From Bog-793 sp963761425 (GTDB lineage Bacteria; Actinomycetota; Acidimicrobiia; Acidimicrobiales; Bog-793): DNA of 64,000 nucleotides. Below the pieces are notes generated by a model, which saw only the letters and a list, made by a program, of their open reading frames with translations, did no database searches and was not told where the DNA came from. The stretch lies in contig CAVXGQ010000006.1 of NCBI GenBank assembly GCA_963761425.1, positions 124,001 through 188,000 of the forward strand. Direction: 5' to 3'. The position numbers were made by a program, and so were the translations under genes. This document shows positions 25,594 to 34,253 of this stretch, in pieces; position 1 is the first letter of the stretch; the number at the start of each line of letters is the position of its first letter.

Positions 25594-26133
25594 ATGCTCC
25601 GCACGCTCGTCGCCGACTTCGACGAGCGTGTCGACGCGCTGTTCGATCACATCCGCGGGAATCCCGTCGCCGACCGGGTCTTCTACACCGCTTCCGCTCT
25701 GGGCGAGTTCGGGTTGATCTGGGTCGTGTTCGCGCTGTTGCGCGCCCTGCGTGGAGGTCGGCTCAACGAGAAGGCGGCTCGGCGGGCGATCGTCGCGACC
25801 GGTGTCGAGTCGGTTCTCGTCAACGTGGTGATGAAGTCGTTCGTGCGTCGCCACCGACCGGCCAACGAGCACCACCACCCCCTGCCCCTGCGCCAACCGC
25901 TCTCCTCGAGCTTCCCTTCGGGTCACGCCACGGCGGCCTTCTGCGGGGCGACCCTGCTTTCTGACGGCCAAGACCCGCTCGCCCCGCTGTACCTGGCGAC
26001 CGCGGTGGTCGTCGCGGCAAGCCGGGTCTACGTTCGCATCCACCACGCTTCAGACGTCGTCGGCGGCATGGCCGTCGGGCGCGTGCTCGGACTGATCGGC
26101 AAGCGCCTCGCACCGTTGCACGCCCGTGACTAG
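25594..26133 (+). CDS. PAP2-family phosphatase
   Basis: A 179-aa membrane phosphatase with the three PAP2 motifs: KSFVRRHRP, FPSGHATA and SRVYVRIHHASDV. Substrates in the family are lipid phosphates such as undecaprenyl diphosphate or phosphatidate. It lies 24 bases after the nuclease gene in the same direction. Confidence 0.88.
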   Translation: MLRTLVADFDERVDALFDHIRGNPVADRVFYTASALGEFGLIWVVFALLRALRGGRLNEKAARRAIVATGVESVLVNVVMKSFVRRHRPANEHHHPLPLRQPLSSSFPSGHATAAFCGATLLSDGQDPLAPLYLATAVVVAASRVYVRIHHASDVVGGMAVGRVLGLIGKRLAPLHARD

Positions 26134-26217
26134 CCAGGTGCCATTGGGCGGGATCACCTCCATCGCGTACCGTCGCCGAAAGATGCGCCTGGTGCGCCGC
26201 TCGGAGGTGGGCGACCG

Positions 26218-26733
26218 ATGAGCGTCGCCATCGTGATGGGGAGCGACTCCGACGAGGCCGTGATGCGCCAAGCCGCCGAAGCACTCGATGAACTGGGCGT
26301 CCCGTGGGAGATGCGCGTGATCTCGGCGCATCGTGCCCCGTACGACACGCTGGAATACGCGCGAGGTTGTCGCGCCCGCGGCATCCAGGTCATCATCGCC
26401 GGGGCAGGCGGGGCGGCGCACCTCGCCGGCGTGCTCGCCGCGGCCACGCCGTTGCCGGTGATCGGGGTGCCGATCGGGTATGCCGCGCTCTCGGGCCTCG
26501 ACTCGCTGCTCTCGATGGTGCAGATGCCTCGCGGCGTGCCCGTCGCCACCGTCGGGATCGACGGGGGGCGCAACGCCGGCCTGCTCGCCGCCCGCATCGT
26601 CGGTGTCGCCGACGAAGGCGTCCTGCAGGCGGTCGTCGAGTTCCAGGGTCGCCTGGCCGACGACGTACGAGCGCAGGACTCCGCGATCCGGCAGCGGACC
26701 GGCGGCAAAAGCACCCCTTCTCAGCTGGTCTGA
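26218..26733 (+). CDS. purE: 5-(carboxyamino)imidazole ribonucleotide mutase
   Basis: Purine synthesis enzyme of 171 aa converting N5-CAIR to CAIR. Class I PurE signature SDSD near the N-terminus, SAHRAP with catalytic His, and AGAGGAAHL. The C-terminal part reads GIDGGRNAGLLAARI. purK is not in the window. The stop overlaps the next start (TGATG), suggesting coupling to the YdjC-like gene. Confidence 0.95.
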   Translation: MSVAIVMGSDSDEAVMRQAAEALDELGVPWEMRVISAHRAPYDTLEYARGCRARGIQVIIAGAGGAAHLAGVLAAATPLPVIGVPIGYAALSGLDSLLSMVQMPRGVPVATVGIDGGRNAGLLAARIVGVADEGVLQAVVEFQGRLADDVRAQDSAIRQRTGGKSTPSQLV

Positions 26734-27563
26734 TGGACTCGCTGGCTGAGCGGCTCGGGTTGGCGCCACAGGCGCGGGCGTTGATCGTGTCGTGTGACGA
26801 TCTCGGTTTCTCGTACGCGGCGAACGTCGCGGTCTACGACGCGTTGCGCCAAGGCACCGCCACGTCCGCCTCCCTCATGGTCCCGGCTCCCTGGGCACGG
26901 GGCGCCGTGCGCGCCTACCGGGGTGAGGACGTCGGCGTCCACCTCACCTTGAACGCCGAGCACGAGCTGTACCGCTGGGGACCGATCACACACTCCCCGT
27001 CGCTATTCGACGGTGAGGGCGGCTTCCCGCGCACGATTGCCGACGTCTGGGAGCACGCCGATCCCGACGAAGTCCGACGCGAGTGGCAGGCGCAGATCGA
27101 TCGCTCGACCCTGTGGGGCATCGACGTGACGCATCTCGACTCGCACCTCGGCGGCGTGGAGCTGAGGCCAGAGTTCTTCGACGTGTATCTCGAGCTCGCC
27201 GACGATCGCCGGCTCCCCGTGCGCCTTCCCGCCGTCGAAGAGGAACGTCGGGTGGGTTTCCCGTTCCGCGAACTCGCTGCCGAGCGGGGCGTCATCGCGC
27301 CTGACCGCGTGGTGCCGATCGCGGCCTTCGTCGCCAACCTGACCGGCCGGGCCGAGGATCTCGACCTCGTGCCGCCGGGGATCACCGAGGTCCGCGCCGC
27401 GCCGTCACTCGACACGCCGGAGTTGCGCGCCTCGGCGGTCGATTGGTCCTTTCGGGTCGCCGACGGCGAGCTGATCGGACCCACAGGTCCACTGGCGCGC
27501 CTGATCGAGACGACACGCCTTCCGACGATCGGCTATCGAGCGTTGCGTCAGTTGTTGCGCTAA
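26733..27563 (+). CDS. YdjC/ChbG-family carbohydrate deacetylase
   Basis: A 276-aa protein with the family's metal-site motifs: SCDDLGFSYAANVA near the N-terminus, VGVHLTLNAE and THLDSHLGG. ChbG and HpnK members remove acetyl groups from N-acetylated sugars. The ATG overlaps the purE stop by one base. Confidence 0.84.
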   Translation: MDSLAERLGLAPQARALIVSCDDLGFSYAANVAVYDALRQGTATSASLMVPAPWARGAVRAYRGEDVGVHLTLNAEHELYRWGPITHSPSLFDGEGGFPRTIADVWEHADPDEVRREWQAQIDRSTLWGIDVTHLDSHLGGVELRPEFFDVYLELADDRRLPVRLPAVEEERRVGFPFRELAAERGVIAPDRVVPIAAFVANLTGRAEDLDLVPPGITEVRAAPSLDTPELRASAVDWSFRVADGELIGPTGPLARLIETTRLPTIGYRALRQLLR

Positions 27564-27582
27564 CCGCCGCGACGGCCTTCGT

Positions 27583-28002
27583 TCAGTAGTACTTTGGCAC
27601 GTAGGCACCGCGGCCGAGTGCCGCGCTCTCGAAGTAATCGAGAGAATCGTCGACCTCGCCGCGCACTTCGCGCACCCACTCCAGGCGCTCTTTCAACATC
27701 CGCTCGACGCCGGCACGCAGCGTCATCGAAGAGATCGCACAGGTCCCGCAGGCCCCCTGCAGCTCCACGTTGACGATCCCGGCGCGGTAGTCGACCCCGG
27801 CGAGCACGAGGTCTCCGCCGTCCTGCTGGACCGCTTCAGCCATCAGCTCGATGAGCTCGGTAAGCGCGACGCGACGGCGCTCCAACTCCTCGGGCGGCAG
27901 TTCGTCCACGGCCCGAGAATCCTCGGAAAGCGGAGGGGCAGGTGGGGCCACGGCCGGTGGATGCGTTCGTTCCCACTCGCCGTCACCGCCGGTTGTCGTC
28001 AT
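27583..28002 (-). CDS. NifU C-terminal-domain (NfuA-like) iron-sulfur protein
   Basis: A 139-aa protein with an N-terminal Pro-rich acidic part and a NifU domain with the cluster-binding CxxC in LQGACGTCAISSMTLRAG. Such proteins carry and deliver Fe-S clusters; the SUF assembly operon lies 25 kb away in this window. ATG at 28002 follows GGAGACGTG. A longer frame from 28098 has no homology. Confidence 0.85.
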   Translation of the reverse strand: MTTTGGDGEWERTHPPAVAPPAPPLSEDSRAVDELPPEELERRRVALTELIELMAEAVQQDGGDLVLAGVDYRAGIVNVELQGACGTCAISSMTLRAGVERMLKERLEWVREVRGEVDDSLDYFESAALGRGAYVPKYY

Positions 28003-28068
28003 CACGTCTCCTAACCACCAGCTCACACTCTCTATCACGGCCGGACGGTCTCGACTTAGGATGCCGCA

Positions 28069-28947
28069 ATGCAGCTCGTCGTCCTCGCGGCTGGACACGG
28101 GACCCGTTACGGGGGCCTAAAACAGCTCGCCCCGGTCGGGCCTCACGACGAGTCCATCATGGACTATACGGCTTTGGCGGCCGACTCCTGCGGGTTCGAC
28201 GGCATCGTCCTCGTCGTGAGGGGCGAGATCCGCGAACAGATGGAGCACCACATCAGCCGGCATTGGCCTGCCTCGCTTCCCGTTGCCATGGTGTGCCAGT
28301 CACCCGTCCCCGGAACGGCACAGGCGGTCGTCTCGGCCCGGCCGGAGCTCCACGGCCCCTTCGGCGTGGCCAATGCCGATGACCTGTACGACGAGGCCGC
28401 GCTGAGGATCGTGCACGACCACTTCACACGGCCTCGCCAAGACGGAACCGTGGAGGAAGCGCACGTCATGGTGGCCTATCAGCTCGTGCACACCGTGCTC
28501 ACCGACGCCACGGTGAAGCGCGGGCTGTGCGAAACGGGCGGCGACGGCCAGCTCGTTCGGATCGTCGAACACACGGTGTCGCTGCTCGAGAACGGCCGGT
28601 TCGTCGCCGTGCCGGTCGCGACAGGCGAATCAGGGGATTTGGCCGAGCCGCGGCTCATCCCCGGCTCGGTGCGGGTCTCGATGAACCTCTGGGGCTTCCA
28701 CTTCCGGATGCTCGACCACCTCGAGCGCGCGCTCCAGTCCTTCGAACCGGGGGCCGGCTGCGGCGAGCTGCTGCTCCCCCAGGTGGTGGGGGAACTCGTC
28801 GTGTCCGGCACCGACCGAGTGCGCGTGGTCGACACCGAGGCACGCTGTATCGGCATCACTCACCCCGAGGACATCGCGATCGTGCGCGATCAGCTCGCGG
28901 CGGATCCCGCCATTTTGGCCCCGATCCGGGAGATCCAGGAAACCTGA
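28069..28947 (+). CDS. NTP-transferase-fold nucleotidyltransferase
   Basis: A 292-aa protein beginning MQLVVLAAGHGTRYGGLKQL, the nucleotide-binding signature of sugar-1-phosphate nucleotidyltransferases, with the metal-binding Asp in VANADDLYD. It has no left-handed beta-helix domain. The sugar and nucleotide cannot be deduced. It is divergent from the NifU-domain gene with 66 bases between. Confidence 0.8.
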   Translation: MQLVVLAAGHGTRYGGLKQLAPVGPHDESIMDYTALAADSCGFDGIVLVVRGEIREQMEHHISRHWPASLPVAMVCQSPVPGTAQAVVSARPELHGPFGVANADDLYDEAALRIVHDHFTRPRQDGTVEEAHVMVAYQLVHTVLTDATVKRGLCETGGDGQLVRIVEHTVSLLENGRFVAVPVATGESGDLAEPRLIPGSVRVSMNLWGFHFRMLDHLERALQSFEPGAGCGELLLPQVVGELVVSGTDRVRVVDTEARCIGITHPEDIAIVRDQLAADPAILAPIREIQET

Positions 28948-29001
28948 GCGCGCCACCGCGTCGTTTTTCGCCTTCGAGCCAGACTGCGTAGTGTAGGGCG
29001 C

Positions 29002-29832
29002 ATGCCACTCGTCTACGTCAATGGTGCGCTCGTCACCGCGGAGAACGCGACCGTTTCGGCCTTCGACCATGGACTCATCGTCGGCGACGGGGTCTTTGAG
29101 ACCATCCTGCTCTACCAGGGGCGCCCGTTCGCACTTCGCCGCCACCTGACTCGGCTCGAGCACTCGGAGCGAGGGCTCGGGATCCCACCCATCCCCTCCG
29201 AGGATGTGGCCCACGCCATCCACGCCGTCGTCGACACGGCGGAATTCGCCGTCGGCCGGATCCGGATCACGGTTACCTCTGGAGCCGGACCGCTCGGTTC
29301 GGGAAGGGGCAGCGATCCGCCGACGCTCGTCGTCGCCGCCGATCCCTTCGAGTCCTTCGACGAGCCCTCCTCGGTCCTGGTCGTCCCCTGGCCCCGTAAC
29401 GAGCACGGCGCGCTCCGCGGACTGAAGACGACTTCGTACGCCGAGAACGCCTTGGCGCTCGAGCGGGCACACCAAAGCGGCGCCGACGAGGCGATCTTCG
29501 GCAATACCGCCGGCATGCTCTGCGAGGGAACCGGGTCGAACGTCTTCGTCGTCGTTGCCGGGGAGCTCGTCACGCCCCCGCCGTCGTCGGGCTTGCTCGA
29601 GGGGGTCACGCGTGGCCTCCTGCTCGAACGAAACGGGGGGATCGAGCGGGATGTGCCGCTCGCCAGCTTCACCAGGGCCCAGATCGACGAGGCCTTCCTC
29701 ACCTCGACGTTGCGAGGTGTCCAGCCGATCGGAACCATCGACGGCCATCGCCTCGCCACGGTCGGCGGCCCCGAGACCCAGAAGGCGACGGCCGCCTACG
29801 CCTCGCTGCTCGGCGGCGAGATCGACCCTTAG
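29002..29832 (+). CDS. pabC: PLP class IV aminotransferase-like, probable 4-amino-4-deoxychorismate lyase
   Basis: Fold-type IV PLP enzyme of 276 aa. The start region YVNGALV, the FDHGLIVGDGVFET segment and the PLP Lys in LKTTSYAENALAL are visible, along with EGTGSNVFVV. Length and motifs fit ADC lyase (folate pathway) or a D-/branched-chain aminotransferase; ADC lyase is preferred but not proven. No pabA/pabB neighbours are seen. Confidence 0.72.
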   Translation: MPLVYVNGALVTAENATVSAFDHGLIVGDGVFETILLYQGRPFALRRHLTRLEHSERGLGIPPIPSEDVAHAIHAVVDTAEFAVGRIRITVTSGAGPLGSGRGSDPPTLVVAADPFESFDEPSSVLVVPWPRNEHGALRGLKTTSYAENALALERAHQSGADEAIFGNTAGMLCEGTGSNVFVVVAGELVTPPPSSGLLEGVTRGLLLERNGGIERDVPLASFTRAQIDEAFLTSTLRGVQPIGTIDGHRLATVGGPETQKATAAYASLLGGEIDP

Positions 29833-29971
29833 GCCGCAGGCGGCGGGTAGGTCGGCGGCGGGGGCCACCGCCTGGTGTCGCCTGGTCTCTCCCCGGCACC
29901 ACCGGGACGATCCCGCCCGCGGGTTCGCCGGGCCCCACCGGGAGCGGTGGACGGGTCGGGTGGCGTCGGCG

Positions 29972-30814
29972 TCAGACCGGTGACGGGGCGATGCCGCGGA
30001 CCGCGGCGACCACCTCGAGGACGCGGGTCGGCGTCGGGGCATCATGCCAGTCCACCACCACGCCCCGAGAAGGCGTCCGAAGCACGCTCCAGACGGCCGA
30101 GGCGACCTCTGCCGGGGAGGCGACCGCCTCGACGCCGACCAGTGCCACCAGCGGGAACCCGTCCGTTCCCAGGGCCTCTGACACCTCTCGCAGCACCTGG
30201 GTGTCACCGCCCGCCACCTCGACGAAGCAGCAGTCCGCGTGCCGCTTCGCGCAAGCTGCGAGCTCGGCGGGCGGAGGTGGCGAAACCCCGGGGGTGGGGC
30301 CCGGCGCCGGCACCAGCACGCCGAGCGGGGTCGGCGTCGCGCGCCGTGCCCTCGGCTCATTCCACGCCCCTTGGATCGCAAAATGCCGACCGGCCAAGGT
30401 CGGCCCCGGAGTGTCGAGCATCAGCCGCACCACGTCGAGCGCCTCGGCGAGCTCATCGAGACCCGTCCCGGAGGGGGTCGCGGACGGGCGGAGGCAGACG
30501 AGGGCCCGCCCCGTGGAACAGACGTCGAGCGCGGCCACGGTTTTGGCGAGAACCGCGGGGTGCCGTTCCCCGACCGCGGTCGCCACGCATCCCAGCACCA
30601 CCCGGGAGGTCGCGGCCGCCAACGCACCAAGCAGGACGAAGGGGTCGGCGGGGGCGCCCGGCGCCCGTGCCCCATCGAGGATCACGGCTTGCGCTCCCGC
30701 CTGCTCCGCCGCCATCGCCAGACGCACCAGTTCAGCCGGCGCCAGGTCGGCACCGGCTGCGGCGGACCGCCCCGAGGCGGGACGGAACCGGACGCCAACG
30801 GTGACCGAGTCCAC
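29972..30814 (-). CDS. luciferase-like (LLM) flavin/F420 oxidoreductase-fold protein
   Basis: A 280-aa TIM-barrel-like protein with LLM-type segments RHPAVLAKTVAALDVCSTGR and LAEALDVVRLML...LAGRHFAI. It is shorter than typical LLM enzymes (about 320-350 aa) and the cofactor residues are not clear. GTG at 30814 (VDSVTVGVRF) is taken as start because further upstream the frame is antisense to the next gene. Converges with pabC; divergent from 30881. Confidence 0.68.
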   Translation of the reverse strand: MDSVTVGVRFRPASGRSAAAGADLAPAELVRLAMAAEQAGAQAVILDGARAPGAPADPFVLLGALAAATSRVVLGCVATAVGERHPAVLAKTVAALDVCSTGRALVCLRPSATPSGTGLDELAEALDVVRLMLDTPGPTLAGRHFAIQGAWNEPRARRATPTPLGVLVPAPGPTPGVSPPPPAELAACAKRHADCCFVEVAGGDTQVLREVSEALGTDGFPLVALVGVEAVASPAEVASAVWSVLRTPSRGVVVDWHDAPTPTRVLEVVAAVRGIAPSPV

Positions 30815-30880
30815 CGGGACGTTGTAGCGGAATCGGCGCCCGTCCGCCCGAAGGTCACTCGGGTCGGGCGATAATGCCTC

Positions 30881-31138
30881 ATGGCACGTGCGCGAGCGCA
30901 GCGTCCCAGGCCGATCCGCGCCGTGTTCGTGCGCGATCCCCTCACCGGCCGGACCGCCGAGGTGCGCTCGATCCAGCCGCTCGCCGCCCGCAAGCCCTAC
31001 CGGTGCCCGGGGTGCAACCAGGAAATCCCCCCGGGCGTCGGCCACGTCGTCGTGGTCCCGCTCGCCGACGCCTCCGAACGCCGCCACTGGCACGGCGCCT
31101 GCTGGGAACGGCGCTCGGCCCGCCAATCCGGTCGGTGA
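30881..31138 (+). CDS. conserved actinobacterial small protein with zinc-ribbon-like Cys
   Basis: An 85-aa basic protein with RCPGCNQEI and, further on, HWHGACW, a probable zinc-binding set. Similar short proteins are widespread in actinobacteria without known function. ATG at 30881; the intergenic region to the divergent LLM gene is 66 bases. Confidence 0.7.
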   Translation: MARARAQRPRPIRAVFVRDPLTGRTAEVRSIQPLAARKPYRCPGCNQEIPPGVGHVVVVPLADASERRHWHGACWERRSARQSGR

Positions 31139-31229
31139 GCCCGGGACACGAGGAGCCCGGAACAGAAGCCATTCACCCGGGCGATAGACTTCTGGTGCGT
31201 CGCGCGTGCTCTGAAGACGGAGATACTTG

Positions 31230-31757
31230 GTGACCGGGGTACTTGGCCTTAATTCGTTCGGCTACAGCGGCAGCACTGGTGACCTCGTGCTCTCGGCCGT
31301 TTTCGCCGTGGTCTTCGCGCTCCTCGGCTACCGCATCTCGGCGCGGCACCGCATGATGCGCGGCGTCACCCCTTGGCGGCTGCCCTCCATCGTCTGGGCC
31401 ATCCTGTGCGGGGTCTTCCAGCCCTTCGGGATCATCCTCGAGCTCGTCGCCGAGTTCACGACCAGGCCCCAGCCCCGTCCGAGCCCGACGCCCGGCGGGT
31501 CCGAACCAGCAGGGGGCCAGTTCTCCTTCGGGGCTACGCGCGTGACGAGCACCCCACCCCTGGCACCAATCGAGATCGCGCCGGGACCGAATTCCTGGGG
31601 ACCGGCGATCGCGCCACCAGACGACGGTTCGGGCCATTCGCCGCTATTCGGCTGGTACCCGGACGCCACCCGGCGTCACGCCCTGCGCTACTGGGACGGC
31701 CGGGGTTGGACCGAACACGTCGCCGACGACGGCAAGGTGGCGACCGACCCGATCTGA
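31230..31757 (+). CDS. membrane protein with C-terminal DUF2510 domain
   Basis: A 175-aa protein with two N-terminal hydrophobic segments (LVLSAVFAVVFALLGYRI and SIVWAILCGVFQPFGIIL), a Pro-rich linker and a C-terminal DUF2510 motif (GWYPDATRRHALRYWDGRGW). DUF2510 is frequent in actinobacterial membrane proteins and its role is unknown. GTG 31230 is preferred to the adjacent TTG 31227. Confidence 0.72.
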   Translation: MTGVLGLNSFGYSGSTGDLVLSAVFAVVFALLGYRISARHRMMRGVTPWRLPSIVWAILCGVFQPFGIILELVAEFTTRPQPRPSPTPGGSEPAGGQFSFGATRVTSTPPLAPIEIAPGPNSWGPAIAPPDDGSGHSPLFGWYPDATRRHALRYWDGRGWTEHVADDGKVATDPI

Positions 31758-31797
31758 TCCGCGGTTTCCAACCCGCCGGGGCCGGTCAACGGGTGGT

Positions 31798-32115
31798 TTA
31801 GAGTTCTTTCTCCGGCAGTGCCTCGACGTTCACGTCTCGGAAGGTGACCACCTTCACCGACGAGACGAACCGGGCGGGACGGTACATGTCCCAGACCCAG
31901 GCGTCGCCGAGTTCGACCTCGAAATGCGTTGCCCCCGCGCTCTCGTGAGGAGTCACCGTCACCTCGTTCGCCAGGTAGAAGCGGCGCTCGGTCTCCACCA
32001 CGTAGCGGAACATCGGCAGCACGGCGCGGTACTCCTGGTACAAGGCGAGCTCGATCTCCGCCTCGAACTGGTCCAGGTCCTCTTCGGCGCTCAACGTCGG
32101 CTCCTCATCCGCCAA
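31798..32115 (-). CDS. DUF2469 protein
   Basis: A 105-aa protein with the family's conserved core (ALYQEYRAVLPMFRYVVETE, RRFYLANEV, DAWVWDMYRPARFV). This family is typical of actinobacteria and is normally encoded near rplS and rnhB. Function unknown. It follows rplS by 15 bases. Confidence 0.88.
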   Translation of the reverse strand: MADEEPTLSAEEDLDQFEAEIELALYQEYRAVLPMFRYVVETERRFYLANEVTVTPHESAGATHFEVELGDAWVWDMYRPARFVSSVKVVTFRDVNVEALPEKEL

Positions 32116-32130
32116 CCTCCGATCACCGGT

Positions 32131-32481
32131 TCAGCGCGTCGCGCGACGCTCCTTGATCTTCGCAGCCTTGCCGACCCGGTCGCGTAGGTAATACAGCTTC
32201 GCGCGCCGGACGTCGCCTGCCGACACCACCTCGATCTTCGCGAGGATCGGGGAGTGGACCGGGAACGTCCGCTCCACGCCGACGCCGAAACTCACCTTGC
32301 GGACGCTGAAGGTTTCCCTCGCCCCCGCGCCTTGGCGGCGCATCACCGCGCCCTGGAACACCTGGATGCGCTCGCGATTGCCCTCTACCACCCGGACGTG
32401 CACCTTCACCGTGTCGCCGGGGCGGAAGTCCGGGATGTCGTCCCGCAGCGTCGCGCGGTCAACCAGATCGGTGGGGTTCAT
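32131..32481 (-). CDS. rplS: ribosomal protein bL19
   Basis: A 116-aa 50S protein with family segments RPGDTVKVHVRVVEGNRERIQ and FQGAVMRRQGAG. Its start lies inside the 3' end of trmD (23-base overlap), a compact actinobacterial arrangement of rimM-trmD-rplS. Confidence 0.96.
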   Translation of the reverse strand: MNPTDLVDRATLRDDIPDFRPGDTVKVHVRVVEGNRERIQVFQGAVMRRQGAGARETFSVRKVSFGVGVERTFPVHSPILAKIEVVSAGDVRRAKLYYLRDRVGKAAKIKERRATR

Positions 32482-33325
32482 GGTCCGTCGTGCTCCTTCG
32501 CGGGACGCGGCGCCGCGGAGGAACCGAAGTCACGCGCGGCGCCGCAGCATCTAGAGGATAGCCGTGCTCGCGTAGCAATCGCACCTCGCTGGCAGAAAGG
32601 CCCCCGCGGGATTCGATCAGGTCCGGACGGCGCGCGATGGTGCGGGCCAGCGCCGCGGCCCGACGCCAACGCGCGACCGCGGAATGATCACCGCTGCGCA
32701 ACACCTCGGGAACCTTCCAGCCGCGGAACTCGGCCGGACGCGTGTACTGCGGGTACTCGAGCAGCCCCGTCGTGAAGCTCTCGTCCTGGGGCGATGCCTC
32801 GTTGCCGACGACGCCGGGAACGAGGCGTGCCACGGCCTCGATCACCGCCAGCGCGGCGAGCTCGCCCCCGGCGAGCACGTAGTCGCCGACCGAGATCTCC
32901 CCGTCGACGAGATGGTCGGCGATGCGCTGGTCGACCCCCTCGTAACGACCGCACAGGAGGGAGAACGCCCCGCGGGCCTGCAACTCCTCGACAAAGGCCT
33001 GGTCCAGCCGGCGCCCCCCCGGGCTCATGAGGTAGAGCGGGCGAACCGGGCCGATCCGCTCGACGGCCGCGAACACCGGCTCGGGAGCGAGCACCATCCC
33101 CGCGCCACCGCCGAAGGGCGCGTCATCGACCGAACGATGCGGGTCGGACGCCCCGACACGGAGGTCGTGCACGGCGAGATCCACGACCCCGGCGCGGATG
33201 GCCCGTCCGAAGACCGCCTCGGAGCAGTAACGCGCCACCAGGTCGGGGAAGATCGTGAGCACCTCGACACGAAGCGCGGCCGCACCGCGGCTCCCGGGAG
33301 AGGGCTCGGGCCGGTCGGTCCTCAC
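32459..33325 (-). CDS. trmD: tRNA (guanine-37-N1)-methyltransferase
   Basis: SPOUT-class methyltransferase that forms m1G37 and prevents +1 frameshifting. Core motifs are VEVLTIFPDLV, GGGAGMVL, CGRYEGVDQR and SVGDYVLAGGELAALAVIEAVARL. The C-terminus (after REHGYPLD) extends about 30 basic residues and overlaps rplS. GTG start at 33325 overlaps the rimM stop (GTGA). Confidence 0.95.
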   Translation of the reverse strand: MRTDRPEPSPGSRGAAALRVEVLTIFPDLVARYCSEAVFGRAIRAGVVDLAVHDLRVGASDPHRSVDDAPFGGGAGMVLAPEPVFAAVERIGPVRPLYLMSPGGRRLDQAFVEELQARGAFSLLCGRYEGVDQRIADHLVDGEISVGDYVLAGGELAALAVIEAVARLVPGVVGNEASPQDESFTTGLLEYPQYTRPAEFRGWKVPEVLRSGDHSAVARWRRAAALARTIARRPDLIESRGGLSASEVRLLREHGYPLDAAAPRVTSVPPRRRVPRRSTTDHEPHRSG

Positions 33326-33804
33326 TCGAACAATCCCTCGGGAGTGTCGACGACGACCCGGCCCGGCGAACAGGCGACGACGAAGCGAACCGGAACAAGA
33401 TAGCGACCGTCGACGACCAAGAGGTCGCTGGCCGGATTCGCCTCGACCGAGGTCACCGAGCCTCGCGCGACGCCGTCGGCGTCGACCACCTCGGAACCGA
33501 TCAGCTCGTGAACGAAAAGGGCCCCGGCATCGTCGATCGGCTCAGCCTCCAAGCTGACCCCGCGCAATCGTTCCGCCGCCTCGCGGTCGTCGACACCCTC
33601 GAAGGAGACGAGGTGGCATCCACGATGCGGCCGCACCGCCGCGACGGTGAGTTCCGCCGGCAGGCCGCCACCCGCCCCGGCCGGCCCCACCACGAGGCGC
33701 GCACCGGGCTGGAGCCGCTCGGGTCGGTTCGAGACGAACCGGACAACCACCTCACCGGCCAACCCGTGGGGCTTGACGATCCTGCCGACTTCGAGGAGCG
33801 CCAC
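33322..33804 (-). CDS. rimM: 16S rRNA processing protein RimM
   Basis: A 160-aa 30S assembly factor. N-terminal VGRIVKPHGLAGEVVV and the PRC-barrel C-terminal half (LFVHELIGSEVVDADG... LVPVRFV) are clear. Sits between khpA and trmD, with a 4-base overlap to trmD. Confidence 0.93.
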   Translation of the reverse strand: MALLEVGRIVKPHGLAGEVVVRFVSNRPERLQPGARLVVGPAGAGGGLPAELTVAAVRPHRGCHLVSFEGVDDREAAERLRGVSLEAEPIDDAGALFVHELIGSEVVDADGVARGSVTSVEANPASDLLVVDGRYLVPVRFVVACSPGRVVVDTPEGLFE

Positions 33805-33815
33805 GAACGCGCCGC

Positions 33816-34247
33816 TCAGTCGACAATGTCGACGGTGGCGTCCGTTCCGTCACGCGCCGCCGCAGATCGGACGAGTACGCGCAGGGCCTGCGCGACACGG
33901 CCCCGTTTGCCGATGATCCGCCCCATGTCGCCAGGCGCGACGTGGAGGTCGAAACGCAGTCCGTTGCGTCCCGCCTCCGTCTTCACGACGACCGCGTCCG
34001 GTTCGTCGACGATCGAGCGCGCCACGTGCTCGAGTACGGCGCGGGCGACTCCTCCCGAAACCCGGTTGCCCGAGTCGTCCTCGGGTCGGGGCTCGGCGCC
34101 GTATCCGGCCTCCCCGGCGTCCTCGCCCTCGACCTCGTCGACCTCGTCGACCTCGTCGACCCCGCCGACCTCGTCGACCTCGTCTGCGTCGCCGTCGTCG
34201 GTCGGGCCGAAGTCAGGACCTTCGAAAAGTGGGGTGTCTGAAGTCAT
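33816..34247 (-). CDS. khpA: KH-domain RNA-binding protein with acidic N-terminal extension
   Basis: The C-terminal 75 residues form a single KH domain with the GxxG loop IGKRGR, as in KhpA. The N-terminal 65 residues are an added low-complexity acidic segment with repeats of DEV (DEVDEVDEVE), encoded by 9-base tandem repeats at about 34131-34186. Normal KhpA lacks this. The extension could be a disordered tail or a misassigned start, but GTG/ATG codons at the KH boundary are lacking. It lies between rpsP and rimM, the usual place. Confidence 0.88.
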   Translation of the reverse strand: MTSDTPLFEGPDFGPTDDGDADEVDEVGGVDEVDEVDEVEGEDAGEAGYGAEPRPEDDSGNRVSGGVARAVLEHVARSIVDEPDAVVVKTEAGRNGLRFDLHVAPGDMGRIIGKRGRVAQALRVLVRSAAARDGTDATVDIVD

Positions 34248-34253
34248 GGACCC

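Noticed and set aside
34131..34186. CRISPR-like or noncoding tandem repeats
   Set aside because: The 9-base and nearby 15-base repeats lie in frame inside khpA and rpsP and encode DEV and AGAKK units; there are no spacers.
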